Position numbers and translations under genes: made by a program. The notes under the pieces are model-generated. The model had not been told where the DNA came from, ran no database searches, and worked only from the letters and a program-made list of their open reading frames with translations. Of a stretch of 64,000 nucleotides of DNA, positions 36,306-47,721 are shown one piece after another; the first letter of the stretch is position 1; every line of letters starts with the position of its first letter. This stretch comes from Zanthoxylum bungeanum (Eukaryota > Streptophyta > Magnoliopsida > Sapindales > Rutaceae), in the NCBI GenBank assembly GCA_019454045.1, contig SKCR01023420.1:186001-250000 (forward strand), read 5' to 3'.

Positions 36306-36411
36306 TTTTCAATCACCTGGAAACAAAAGAATAAAAATTACAGATAAAAATAAAAAAAATTAGATACAAGTAAATTAGATAGCTTCAAAATTAATAACTC
36401 AAGAAAAATAA

Positions 36412-36430
36412 GTCCCCGGTAAGGGCGCCA
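36412..36430 (-). promoter_or_regulatory. Primer-binding site of element A
   Basis: The minus strand reads TGGCGCCCTTACCGGGGAC, two mismatches from the common Athila/Tat primer-binding site, six bases from the LTR end. Confidence 0.85.
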
Positions 36431-36436
36431 AAAACT

Positions 36437-38569
36437 TGACCGGCGTAAACACACATGTATAACGCAGGCGCACATATCGTTCAAGTAGTATAAAAATATC
36501 GATCCCACGAGGACTTAATTCCTACTGCTGTTATTAATTATTGAATCTATATATTTACAAATATCTAATTAAGGGTGAAGAGAATGATTGCTTGATTGAT
36601 TTGGTTGATTGTAGTTTTGCAAAATAAATAAATAAATAAAAAGACAAAAGCAAATACTAAGGAAAATAACAAAAGACACAAAGATCTAGGGTTGTGAATC
36701 ATTCTAATATCTTTTAAAAGATGAAGTGATTATTTTATGTTTGTGTAATAAATCAGTTTACTAACCTGGAACACGAAATTATGCAAAAGCCTATGTCGAT
36801 GGTCAGACGCAAATACCTAGTTTAAACCAATTGAACCATATGTCTATGTCAACCAAATTATCTGGATTCATTAAGTTTAAGTTCCAATTATGGCTATCCC
36901 CGCCCGACAGGTATATGTCTATCCTGTAAGGAAATCTATTAAAGGGTTATCTATCCTCATGGAAGATCGTGGGCTATTAAGTCTAAGGCTGATACCTAAA
37001 ATCCCTATGTCTAGTTCATTTTAGATTTACGACATCAATCTTATTGGTGATCAGACAACAAGAAGCATTAAGCTTAAGACTTAATAAATAAACCTTTAAA
37101 TTACCCAAACTATAAAATAACCCCTTATAAAACGGTGATATTAGAATTCATCACAACCCCAGATAACTAACTTAGTTACGACACATAACTAGGGCTAGTA
37201 AAAACTTAAATAAAATAAAAGACATAAAGTAAATGCTGAAAAGTAAATTGCTGAAAAGTAAATGACGAAAAGTAAATGCTGAAATTAAATACTGAAAATT
37301 AAATGCTGAAAAGTAAATTGCTGAAAAGTAAATTGCTGAAAAGTAAATGCTGAAAAGTAAATTGCTGAAAAGTAAATAAAGTAAAAGTACAATAAAAGAA
37401 AATGCTGAGGTAAAAAGATCCACTTTTATTACTTCTATTTTAGATATCTCCCTTAAAATAATATATTAACTTTGTATGATAATTACCAACCAGCCATATA
37501 GGCGGTATCCAGATTAAGTCAAATTAATAATTAATTTCCAACTGACTAATCAGGCGGTATCCAGTTTAGTCAGGTTAAAACCAATTTAAATAATTACCAA
37601 CCGACCAATATGGCGGTATCCTCGTTAAGTCAGGTTTTAACTAGTTTATATATTATAATTAAGGGAGATTAATCTAAATATTAGTAATAAAAGTTTTACC
37701 TTTTACCCCAACAAAGGGGAGTTACCTCCTCATTACTGAAAAGTAAAAAAAACTGAAAATTAAAGAAAGAAAAGTACTGTACGTAAAAGTAAATTGCGGA
37801 AAGTAAAAACTGAAAAGTAAAGAAAAGAAAGTACGAAAGCGGAAATTAATTACTAAAAGCTATAAATAACAAACAAGATACAATCTTCTTAGTATTCTTA
37901 AGGAATTCCTTAGAAAAAGTATCAATTTTACGAATGAAATGGCTTGGTATTTATAGGCAAAATTTTGCCTCCATCAAATCATCCACCAAATCAATTATTA
38001 ATTACTCCACTAATTGCTCCACCAAATCCATTATTAATTGCTCCACTAATCTCTTATCATGTTTGGTGATGATTTGATAATTTTTATTATTATTTATTAA
38101 TTTTTTTTTTTTGCTTTGAAAATGATTGAAAGTGACTTTAATAATTACACACAACACACTTCTGGATGGTTCATCAATTTCGGACATGAAATCTTCGGAA
38201 TTCGAAATTATTTTGTCTTTAAAAGTTGTAGCTCTTTGATTCTTCTTTAATCTGGAACTTGAATCAGCTCAATCCGATATCGGAGTAAACATTTATGCCC
38301 AAAATACGACAAATGCACAAATCTGCAATTTCCAAAACTGCACTTCGTTAAAACGTCCTTTCAAGTTTCCAATCTCCAAAATTAATATGTCAAGTCCAAT
38401 TTTTGCCCTTATTTGATCTAAATTTCGTCCTAAATGATTTCATTGTGTCCCAATATTATTTTATCTGTAAAATAAACTAAAACACATCAAAACGTTCATC
38501 AAACCCGAGAAACTAAACAAAATATTAAGTAAAAGGGGCGGTAAATATTGATATATTTTCCGCTCATCA
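36437..38569 (-). repeat. Element A 5' LTR
   Basis: 2133 bp, starts TGACCGGCG and ends CGCTCATCA; GCAGG follows. The TATA-like TATAAATACC lies on the minus strand at 37946-37955 next to GGCAAAATTTTGCC. It carries the same GTAAATGCTGAAAA and GGCGGTATCC repeats as the 3' copy. Confidence 0.92.
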
Positions 38570-38574
38570 GCAGG

Positions 38575-39527
38575 GTTGGTCAGGGCAGTGGCGTGAAGGC
38601 TTTATGCGCATGAAGGTGGTGAGGACGTGTTAAAGTAGTAATGTGAGGGGCTAATTTGTGAGGTGAGTGGCGTATGCTTATGCGTGAAGGGTTTGCTGTT
38701 CGGCTGAAGGTTACGTGGGGATGTGTGGCTACGAGGATTGAAGGCAGGTGGAAGGTTCGTTGGCTACGTGAGTTGAAGGCAGGTGGCATGGTGGTTTGCT
38801 GGCTACGTGAGTGATGCTTTGTGGAGAGTTTGTTTGCTACGTGAGTGATGGCTTAGTTTAAGGCGTGAGTGACGTGAATCTCTTAGGTTATTTTCTTTGT
38901 GTTTTTGTGAGAATGAGCTAGGGGTTTCAAGGTTGGGTTAAGGCTTCTTTTTATAGGCAAATGAAGGGTAATCCTTGTGCGAATAGGGAAATGTATGTGC
39001 ATTTATGGGGATATCTTTTAATTAGGAATGTCTTTTAATTTGATTTGATTTTTTCTCTTTTGATTAGGGATATGATTTGATTTGATCTTGTTTAATTAGG
39101 GAATGTAATTTAATCGAATTAGTAAAGCGTTTGATGAGATTTGATTTGTATCTTTTAATTAGGGAATGTGATTTGCCTTGATTTTAGCATGTGTTTAATG
39201 TGTGATTTGGTTATTTTGGAAGGTAAATGGGCGTGGCTTAGAGTGGTTTGGGCGTGAGTTTGGCTTGTCTTGGTGGGCTTGGTGTGTAGTTTGGTGATGT
39301 ATGGGCTTGGTGTGTGTCTTGCGGGGGTTTGGGCTAAGGATGTGTTTTGAAACAGAGGTCCAACAAGCAAACCTAAAGCTAAACAAGCGAACTAAATCCA
39401 ACAAAAACGTCAAGTCTTGACTCTTCCCTTCCGACGTCCGTTTCCCGCGACTTCCACAATTTAAAGAGGTAGTGTCTCCATGTGAGACTCATCATCAGGA
39501 CTTATATACAAAAATACAGTGCCTACA
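38575..39527 (-). mobile_element. Element D 5' LTR, right part
   Basis: Continues D's LTR after the A insertion and ends TGCCTACA, aligned with 670-1609. One extra copy of the GCTACGTGAGTGATG unit (about 38806-38852) is present compared with the 3' LTR. Confidence 0.9.
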
Positions 39528-39995
39528 GTGAGCATATTATTTGACAATCTAATTATATTAGGTTTGCTACAATTAATCGAGCTAGCTCGGGGACCAAATG
39601 GACTTACGGTTCCGAGCTCTAATAATCCCGAAATATTAGAAATAAGCCGAACAACTTCAGTGTCCATCGATATAGTCATTACATATGGATATAGCCCTTC
39701 ACGAATATGTCATAAGTAGAGTCAGGTCATAAGTCTGTTATAGCCCTCTAAATATTTTGTCTCTTAAGCACCATTGATTCTATAATGAACAATTAATTCA
39801 TAACAATTATGAATATAAAACTTTCTATTCATAATAGAAGAGTTAAGCACTCAAATTGTTCAAGTACCGAATCAATTCTTAAAAAAGATATTCTTCTACT
39901 TCTCATAAGAAGAAGTGAATTCCATATCTGTGTAAAACTTTCCCAGCTACACACCAAATCATATCCCCAAAATACGTAGTTATTGGCCAGGAATG
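39528..39995 (-). repeat. Element F 3' LTR fragment, left part
   Basis: Lies between D's end and element G. Together with 49947-50464 it forms the LTR next to the copia polypurine tract at 50465. GAATG at 39991-39995 and 49942-49946 is G's target duplication, which shows these two pieces were contiguous. No gene is seen. Confidence 0.7.
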
Positions 39996-42172
39996 TGACC
40001 GGCGTAAACACACACGTATAACGCAAGCGTACATATCGTTCAAGTAGTATAAAAATATCGATCCCACGAGGACTTAAAACCTAATCTATTAATTTTATGA
40101 GGTCAAATGATTACTAGTATCTAACAGGTTGATTGATTGATTTGAAATGGTGATGATTTTTAAATTTAAAAACAAGTAAATAAAATTGCACGAAAGTAGG
40201 TTTAAGAAAATTCAATATTAAAAACTATCTAGGGTTGTGAATCTTTCTAATATCTTTTAAAAGATGAAGTGATTATTTTATGTTTGTGTAATAAATCGGT
40301 TTACTAACCTGGAACACTAAATTATGCGAAAGCCTCTGTCGATTGTCAGAAGCAAATACCCAGTTTAACCCAATTGAACCATAAGTCTATGTCAACCAAA
40401 TTATCTGGATTCAATAAGTTTAAGTTCCAATTATGGCTACCACCGCCCAACAGGTATATGTCTATCATGTAAGGAAATCTATTAAAGGGTTATCTATCCT
40501 CAAGGAAGATTGTGGGCTATTAAGTCTAAGGCTGAAACCTAAAATTACTTTGTCAAGTTTATTTTAGATTTACCAGATCAATCTTATTAGTGGCCAATTA
40601 ACAAGACGCATTAAGCTTAAAACTTAATAAGTAAACCTTTAAATTACCCAAACTATAAAATAACCCCTTATAAACCGGTCATATTAGAAGTCATCACAAC
40701 CTTAGATAACTAATTTAGTTACAACACATAACTAGGGCTAGTAAAAACTTGAAAGTAAAAGACATAAAGTAAAAATGCTGAAAAGTAATTGCGGTAAAGT
40801 AAAAGTTGAAAAGTAAATTACAATAAAATAAAATGCTAAGGTAAAATGATAAACTTTTACTATTTACTATTTAGATATATCCCTTAATATAATATATTAA
40901 CTTGTGATTATTTTACCAACCAACCATATAGGCGGTATCCTGATTAAGTCAAATTAAGTCCAACCAGCCATAAAGGCGGAACCAAAATAAACCTGCCATA
41001 TAGGCGGTAAGAAAATTTAATTACCAAACGACCAATCTGGCAGTATCCTTTCTTAGTTAGATTAAAACCAGATTAAAATGAATTACCAACCGACCAATAT
41101 AGCAGTATCATTTTTAAGTCAATATTTTAAATAGTGAATATATTATATTTAAAGGAGATTAATCAAAATTCAGATAGTAAAAGAATTACCTTTCACCCTA
41201 GCAGGGGGAAGTTACCTCCTAATGGTGAATAGTAAAAACTGTAAAAGTAAAGAAAGTAAATTACTATTATTACAGAACGTAATTAAAATTAATTACAAAA
41301 CTAAAATTTAAAAGAAACTAGATAGAAAACTCTCTATTTACATCAAAGAATTCAGAGAGGAAGGTACATCTAAACTAAAATTTCGAGCTCTATTTATCGG
41401 CGTCAGTAGGGAGTCCGCGTCGCGACACGCAGCTCGCGTCATAACTCGCGTGATTGTCGATGTGGCAGGTTAAGAGCTCGACACGTGGGATTCTGGATAA
41501 GGTGACACGTGGCAAGGCGGCTGGGAGCTGAATGATTGAGCTGACGTGGCGGCTCGTGATTGGCTGGTGTCAGATTATTATCTGCCACGTGTCAATTTGG
41601 ATAAATGAGTCAATAATTGAGCTGACGTGGCGAAAGTGATTGTCGGCACCATAGAATTGCGACACGTGGCACGCTGTGATTGGCTGATGATGACGTGGCG
41701 ATGACGTGGCACTTTGACTTGGTCAACCGGTGATGTTGATGATGACGTGGCAGACACATGGAGTGACATATGGCGACACGTGGCGATGGCAACTGTCGGC
41801 ACCGTAGGATGATGACACGTGGCACGACGCACGTTAGCAGATCATCTGTGATGGTGACACGTGGCACGACGCACCTTAGCAAAGTCAAACTTCTCAGATT
41901 CTGACTTGTGGACCCGGCGCACGTTAGCAAGTCTTGGTGCATGTTAGGCGTCGCGACGCCAAAGGCTTCCGCGTTGCGACGCGCCAAAATTACCAAAATG
42001 CCTTTTTGTCCAATTTTCACTGTTTTGGGCCCAAATCACCTCCAGAGAGTCCTGAAACTTTATTTGTCTACAAAATAACACAAAACACATCAAAATATTC
42101 ACAAAACCCAAGAAACTATACAAAATATTAGGTTAAATGAGTGGGAAATAGTGATATAATTACCACTCATCA
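39996..42172 (-). repeat. Element G 3' LTR
   Basis: 2177 bp, nearly identical to 47747-49941. It shares its U5 half with A and E but has a different U3, packed with ACGTGGC boxes (41478-41863). It carries repeats around CATATAGGCGGTA (40918-41115) and the palindrome GGCGTCGCGACGCC (41947-41960). Confidence 0.92.
41478..41863 (-). promoter_or_regulatory. ACGTGG (G-box/ABRE-type) cluster in G 3' LTR U3
   Basis: About twelve ACGTGG cores on either strand in under 400 bp, seven of them full CACGTG G-boxes, mostly as GACACGTGGCA or GATGACGTGGC. CACGTGGC is the classic plant bZIP (ABF/AREB, G-box factor) site and TGACG the TGA-factor core. An inverted W-box pair, TTGACTTGGTCAA, lies at about 41714-41726. 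Function is inferred from the motifs only. Confidence 0.75.
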
Positions 42173-43396
42173 CACCCCCAAACCTTACATTTTGCTAGTC
42201 CTCGAGCAAAACATAGAATAAAATAACATAAACATCTTTAAAATAAAATTTAACTAAGCCACTTTCGTAGGGATCACGGTTGCATTTAGCGTATGCAACA
42301 AGCCTTTAAACCCCTTGGTGTCCCTAGTGGACGATTGTAGTCTCGTGAGGGTTTACATCAATGATACCCACAAACATTTTACAAAAGTAAAATGGTAGTG
42401 AAACTAATGCACACAAAAGCAAAAAGACAATAGAAAAGAGAATAAAGAAGTTAGTGACTAATCAGGTGAAACTTCAACTCCAAGTTACTAGTTGTTTTCT
42501 TTCTTTCTAAATTACTGAATAAGTAAATTCTCTGATTATATTTACCATTCTTCATATACACAACCAACAAAATATTAAACAACTCATTTTTACCCACAAC
42601 AGTCATAAGTGCAGTTGATAAGAGAGTAATATTTTTGTCCTAAAGTTTTATCAGAATTCATACCTTTTTGTAGTAATGGAATAATTTTTCTGATTTTTCT
42701 GATTTTTTCTATGATTTTTGATTTTTTTTATTTATATACAATATCTTCCATCTATATAGTGAGTGTTTAGTTGGTGGTTCCCAAACCAGTTGGCTTAAGG
42801 GCACCAGAAGTTAAGACACCCCTACAGACTTAATTACTCAGACTTCAGATATATATATTTTTGCAGCATCTTTGATCCATGTAGCGAGCTTTGGGCCAGT
42901 GACTCCCAAACCAGTTGGATTTAGGGCACTATGTGTTAAAACACCCTTACATACTTAATAATTGGGATCTCAGACTTTTTTTTTTATAATACCTGCCAAC
43001 TGAGCATATGAAGATCCATTTTAATCAGTATTATGGAGAATTCACAAATTAAATAATTTAAAATGAAATAAACAAAATTACTTGTTCCGAAATAGGTTTG
43101 AGATACGTCTCAAGAGTGAAAACTCCTTACTCAGCTATCTCTTACCAATTTCACATTTTTAGTCAAAATAAAAACACAAAAACGCAAAATATTTTTGTAA
43201 TTTTGAAAATTTTCAATTTTTTTGTATTTTTCGAAAAATTTTGGACTAAAAATAAAAACAACACACAAACTAAAAACAAGGTACTGATCAACTAATTCCC
43301 TCCCCCAAACCTAAATGAGACATTGTCCCCAATGTCTTAAACAATAGAAGAAGCGTTTAGAAGATAATACCTGGTTAGCTGAAATTCTACAGGAAA
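42173..43396 (-). other. Element G 3' UTR with polypurine tract and internal duplication
   Basis: The minus strand ends GTAAGGTTTGGGGGTG before the LTR (42173-42188). The block with CCCAAACCAGTTGG and GTTAA-ACACCC occurs twice in tandem (42775-42845 and 42895-42965), while element A has it once. The segment at 43090-43145 repeats part of the upstream cargo frame (44450-44515). Confidence 0.75.
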
Positions 43397-44049
43397 TTAA
43401 AGGTTAAGATCCAGATTAATCCGGCGCCTCTTACCACGATCGTCCTCGGACCAATTTATCTTTGAAAGGATATGGTCAATTTGTGGTTCATAGGCTAAGA
43501 TTTGGTCAATTAGATCCGGAGCAGTTCTGGCAGTGAAGAGGAGTTCTTTCATAGGTTTTGACACGAACCCATTTCTCTCGGCATCATCAAGAAACACACA
43601 AAGAAAATCATAAAATCCTTCAACGTTGTATAGTCCAAGCGGTTTCTGGTGTATGTTCAGGTTCGCCCAAGATAACACTGTAAAAATTTCCTCCAATGTA
43701 CCCAAGCCACCTGGCAAAGCAATAAAAGCATCAGCGCAGTTAATCATTTCTACCAATCGTTCAGACATACCTGGCATGATCAGTTCTTCTCTGTTTGATG
43801 GTTCAATAAGATTTGCCTCTGCCAAAGGTTTTGGGATGATTCCCAAAACGTGACTGCCTCCTTCCTGTACGACCTTTGAAACGTTCCCATAAGTCCAAGA
43901 TTGCCTCCGCCATATACTAAGTGCATATTCCTTGCAGCTAAGACTCGACCCAATTCCTGTGCTGCTTCTACGTATTGTGGCTTAACACCAACACTAGTAC
44001 CGTAAAACACATAGATGTTTTCAACTCGTCTTCTTGAAGTGGCTTCCAT
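43397..44049 (-). pseudogene. LOG-like: LOG-family cytokinin riboside 5'-monophosphate phosphoribohydrolase, retrotransposon copy G (one frameshift)
   Basis: The minus-strand ATG at 44049 opens the N-terminal half (GTSVGVKPQYVEAAQELG, then VYGGGNLGLMG with the glycines intact). One missing base near 43886 shifts the frame just after GLMG, and the rest continues in the other frame to 43397. The second half holds LGIIPKPLAEANL, MSERLVEM, the full PGGLGTLEE signature (PGGxGTxxE) and the tail ending LDLNL. It is intronless and close to the usual family length. It aligns with copy A throughout, but the breaks differ: A has a stop where G reads AGA, and G has a deletion where A is in frame. The single-base deletion could be a real mutation or a sequencing error. 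It lies between the Cys-rich frame and the 3' UTR. Confidence 0.88.
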
Positions 44050-44280
44050 GTTTTACTCTGGTTGTCTTCATAAGTGCAATGATGAGTTGAATTTATAACA
44101 CCTGAAAAGGGTGAGTAAAATAATAGCACTAGTACCTACCAAATGACAATTATTAGTTAAACGGTAAAATAAATAGTGATAGTCAAAAAGGTCTGGATCC
44201 TGTCGGAGAAAATAAAAGAAAACAACAAAACAAATCACAATTATTAGGAAAAGACAAAGAGATATAATATTTACAAGAAA

Positions 44281-44849
44281 AGTAGAGGCTTGATTGACGT
44301 CTATGCGTCAGAGACAAGCTTCCCATCCAATTTTCTTATAAATTGGAAAACAGGGTCTTTTTGAGTCAGATTCCCAAGACTTAACTGTTGTCTTTCTTTT
44401 TGAAATTGTGTATATAACACACGAATTTCTTGATACACATATCCACTGGGATGCGTCTCAAGAGTTTTAGATAAACATCATCCAAAGACTCCTTACTCAA
44501 GCCATCCCTAATGAAATTAATCTTATCTTCGCGGTTATCAGACACCATTCCTAAAGAACGACAACGAGTATCACAAAACATACGAGCACATTTATAACAA
44601 ACACATTCTTTTGGCTCTTCTCTTTTTAACATAGGTGCTCCTTCCTAAACCAGAAATATGTGAAATAAAAGAGTTAGAAGACTCACCTGCCAATCGGACC
44701 CGTGCTTCAATAATCCAACAAATGTCAGTAGGAATACCTTTGATCATCAGTAACCTCATCCGTTCCAAGGGAGCTTTGTAGACTTTCATCAGAGATTTTT
44801 GAGGGAGATAAGGAAATTGCTTGCGAAGATTTGCGAGAGCTTCTTCCAT
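44281..44849 (-). pseudogene. Unknown cargo frame upstream of LOG in element G, Cys-rich C-terminal part
   Basis: The minus-strand ATG at 44849 (MEEALANLRKQFPYLPQ) gives 85 codons. An overlapping frame from 44632 contains CVCYKCARMFCDTRC, five cysteines in a zinc-binding-like pattern, then DGLSKESLDDVYLKLLRRIP. A further shift leads to a protein-like end in the third frame (QFQKERQQLSLGNLTQKDP) near 44390-44320. A possible splice donor CAGGTGAGT lies at the first overlap, so a retained intron is one explanation. I do not recognise the family. Element A keeps only scraps of it. Confidence 0.5.
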
Positions 44850-44932
44850 CGTGAAATGACTTTAGCTGTAAAAATTAAACACACAAAAATAAAACACACC
44901 AAATCACAATATATACAATAATTGCATGGGTT

Positions 44933-44954
44933 GCCTCTCTACGAGCGCTAAGTT
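44933..44954 (-). other. Conserved post-pol motif of Athila-like elements (element G)
   Basis: The minus strand reads TTAGCGCTCGTAGAGAGGCA followed by ACCC. It matches the GCGCT-N-GGGAGGCAACCC pattern found after the coding region of Athila-type elements and marks where cargo begins. Confidence 0.65.
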
Positions 44955-44989
44955 TAACGTCGTCAGCTAGACGTGACTTCTCGAACGTT

Positions 44990-45797
44990 AGGCTGGATCT
45001 GAAAGTGTAACACTTTCTTTTTGTCGCTCAAATGATTCTCCCCAGTAGTGCTTTACACGCTTGTTTTTAACCTTGAATATTTTGTTGGAGTCAGGATCAC
45101 GTATCTCAACGGCTCTATCTGGTAAAACCTTGGTGATCACAAATGGACCTCACCACCGTGATTTTAGCTTCCATGGGAAGAATTTCACCCTTGATTTGTT
45201 TAACAGTACCTTATGCCCTGGTTCTAGTTATATGCGCACTAACTTCTCATCATGTCTCTTCTTGGCCTTTTCTTTGTACAATTTGGCATCCTCAAAAGGC
45301 TGATTGTGAAATTCCTTCAATTCATTGAGCTTGTGGAACTTTTTCTCTTTTATTGCTTGTAGTGCAAGAATTGGTTTTTTTAGTGCAAAAGACGCATTAT
45401 CTTCAGGCTCCACAGGCAATTGACATGTTTTAAGTTTGTCAGTAGAACTTTGCATTGCATTGGAGTTCTGAATGGTAATGTGCATCACATCAAGTCTGAA
45501 ACATTCCTCATTCTTTTCATCATCTGGGAAATTCATGGCCTTGAAAACATTGAATGTTACTTCTTGGTCCTGTACCCTCATGATTAATTCTCTTTTTTGT
45601 ACATCAATAATGGTTCGACTGGTAGCCAAGAATGGTCTCCCGAGGATGATTGGCACGTCTGCCTCTTCCTCCATATCAACGACAATAAAATCTGCTGAGA
45701 AAATGAATTTGTCAACCTTGACCAGCACATCCTCAACTACGCCTCTTGGAAATACGAGCGTTCTATCAGCAAGTTGTAGAGAGACTGAAGCGGGCAT
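44990..45797 (-). pseudogene. Element G protease C-terminal half fused to integrase tail (RT, RNase H and IN core deleted)
   Basis: One minus-strand frame from 45797 first reads the second half of an Athila-type retropepsin (SLQLADRTLVFPRGVVEDVL, VKVDKFIFSADF, VPIILGRPFLATSRTIIDV). An unrelated linker follows. It then turns directly into the integrase C-terminal tail (LNELKEFHNQPFEDAKLYKE). After a TAA it continues in frame with GHKVLLNKSRVKFFPWKLKS, a TGA where the conserved W-G pair should be, and GPFVITKVLPDRAVEIRDP. The normal order is PR-RT-RH-IN, so some 2.5 kb or more of pol is missing. The linker around CFRLDVMHITIQ marks the join. Confidence 0.88.
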
Positions 45798-47507
45798 TGT
45801 TTCTCCAATCTGCAGTTTCCTGAAAATAGAAAAAAGACATCAAGTTAACACTTGCACCTAAATCACATAAAGCCTTACCAAAGTTATGTTCTCCTATGAT
45901 GCATGGAATGGTAAAACTGCCAGGATCTTTCAACTTTGGGGGAAGCTTCCTTTGAATGATAGCACTGCATTCTTCCGTCAATGCTACCGTCTCGTAATCT
46001 CCCAATCTCCGTTTTCGTGAAAGAATGTCTTTCATGAATTTTACATAGCTGGACATTTGTTCCAAGGCTTCTGCAAATGGAATGTTGATGTGCAGCTTTT
46101 TGAACACCTCCAGGAAACGAGCAAACTGCTTGTCCAGTTTGTTTTTCTGAAGACGCTGAGGAAAAGGTGGAGGTGGAATGATCTGTTCTTTTTCCTCCAT
46201 TTGTTGCTTTGTTTCTTTTGGAACTTCTTCAGCAGTTTTTTTGATTCCAACATATTTGTTGATTTTAGTACCGCTTTTTAACATGATTGCCTGACATTGC
46301 TCCTTTCCCATGTTCCTTGGATTTGGCTCTGTGTTACTAGGAAGGGTACCTGGCGGTCTGTAACTTCGAGCATTGGCCAGTTGTCCAATTTGATTCTCCA
46401 GTGCTTTGATGGAAGTAGATTGGCTCTGAAACATAGCATTGTACTTTTTAACTGAGTCAGCACTTCTGCTATTCCTGGTTCATTTGCCTGCTCATGGCCT
46501 TTGTTATGTTACTGGAATCCAGGTGGTGGATAGTTCTGTTTTTGGAATCCAGGTGGTGGATTGTTCTTTTGCCCTGAATTGTTGCTCCATGAAAAATTGG
46601 GATGATTCCTCCACCCTGGGTTGTAGGTGATGGAATATGAATTGTTCCCATGTCTGTTGAAATTGTTGACAAAATTCACCGTCTCTTCAAGTTGGTTCGG
46701 CTCTGGTGCTCCTCCATATGGTGAACTTGTGGATCCAGTGGTAAGAGTCTCCATGAATTTGCATATCTGATCCAGCTTGGCGTTGACTACTGTATTGGCT
46801 CCACTTTCATAAATTCCTGCAATTCTTTGGATCATGCTCCTTTCTTTTGGCCACAAGGAATTGTTGTTGGCTATTTCTTCGATTAGGTCCCAGGCTTTAT
46901 CTTCTCCTTTTGCCATTAAAGCTCCTCCAGCAGCAGCATCGATTGTGGTTCTCATCAGTCCAGAAAGTCCATTATAGAATGTTTGGACTTGAAGCCATTT
47001 TGGAATCTCATGGTGAGGACATTTCCGGAGCAAATCTTTGTACCTTTCCCAAGCTTCGTAGAGAGTTTCTGAGTCTTGTTGTACAAAGGATGTGATGTCA
47101 TTCCATAGCTTTCCAGTTCTGGCTGGTGGAAAGTACTTTGCAAGAAATTTGGTGGCTAAAGTGTTCCAAGTTATGATAGAACCTGCTGGTAGTGAATGTA
47201 GCCAAGCTTTAGCTCTGTCCTTCAAGGAGTATCAAAAAACAAGCAGTCTCATTGCTTCTTTAGCTTCTCGGTTGTAATTGAAAGTGCCGCAAACTCCCAG
47301 GAGGTTGCTGATGTAGGCATTAGGATCTTCAGTTGCATTCCCCCCAAACTGAACTGATTGCTGAATCATCTGAATGCATGTTTTGATGTCACCCGCATTT
47401 GCTGGTAAGGGAGGAAGTACAATACAAGAAATGAGTCTGTCAACCACCGGAATGGTTCTGTCTCGAATAGGAATTGGTGGTGCAACTTCCAAAGGTTCAG
47501 GTTCCAT
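45798..47507 (-). pseudogene. Element G gag and protease N-terminal half (broken)
   Basis: Athila-type Gag on the minus strand, beginning MEPEPLEVAPPIPIRDR at 47507. A TGA at 47232-47234 interrupts. The capsid-like retrotransposon gag domain follows (SLKDRAKAWLHSLPAGSI, FLAKYFPPART, ETLYEAWERYKDLLRKCPHH, WLQVQTFYNGL). Next come an Asn/Pro-rich linker (NPGWRNHPNFSW), a TAA at 46509-46511, ALENQIGQLANA, and PFAEALEQMSSYVKFMKDIL. The protease active-site region is ALCDLGASVNLMS. Two length changes fall in homopolymers: an A run near 46448-46452 and a T run near 45846-45851. Element A lacks this whole region. Confidence 0.9.
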
Positions 47508-47721
47508 GTTAACAATTGCTTATTGGCCTTCTCGTATTTCCCTTCTCAACTATCTGATGGTTCTTTCAATTTCTGGGTCAAGCGGTCGAAGTTCAAAGCT
47601 TCTGGTTCATCTCATGAAGTTTTTGAGAACCTAATACACAAGAAAATAAAAGCAATAAGTAAAAAGAATTAGATACAAGTAAATGTATCTAACCTCTAAA
47701 CTAATAGTGAAAGATAAATAA

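Larger units (their letters stand above)
20798..38569 (-). mobile_element. Element A: non-autonomous Athila-like LTR retrotransposon carrying a LOG frame
   Basis: Two long LTRs (20798-22904 and 36437-38569) begin TGACCGGC and end CTCATCA on the plus strand. They are flanked by the perfect 5-bp duplication GCAGG (20793-20797 and 38570-38574). PBS (36412-36430) and polypurine tract (22905-22920) give minus orientation. After removing nested element B the element is about 7.9 kb. In element sense it holds a gag-like zinc-knuckle frame, a conserved post-pol motif, a decayed frame, a LOG-family frame, a 3' UTR and the LTR. No protease, RT or integrase is recognisable, so it would need trans-acting enzymes. 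Confidence 0.9.

Noticed and set aside
39461..39719. Possible organelle-derived gene fragment at the D/F junction
   Set aside because: Peptides look superficially structured, but no plastid or mitochondrial protein is recognisable and the frame crosses the D LTR boundary.
41610..42020. 136-codon minus-strand frame in G's 3' LTR, with a 153-codon version in the 5' LTR (49330-49791)
   Set aside because: It is a translation of the repeated ACGTGGC/ACGTTAGC boxes in U3; the peptide is repetitive, lies upstream of the TATA box and has no domain.
45472..45861. 129-codon plus-strand frame
   Set aside because: Antisense shadow of the protease frame of element G.
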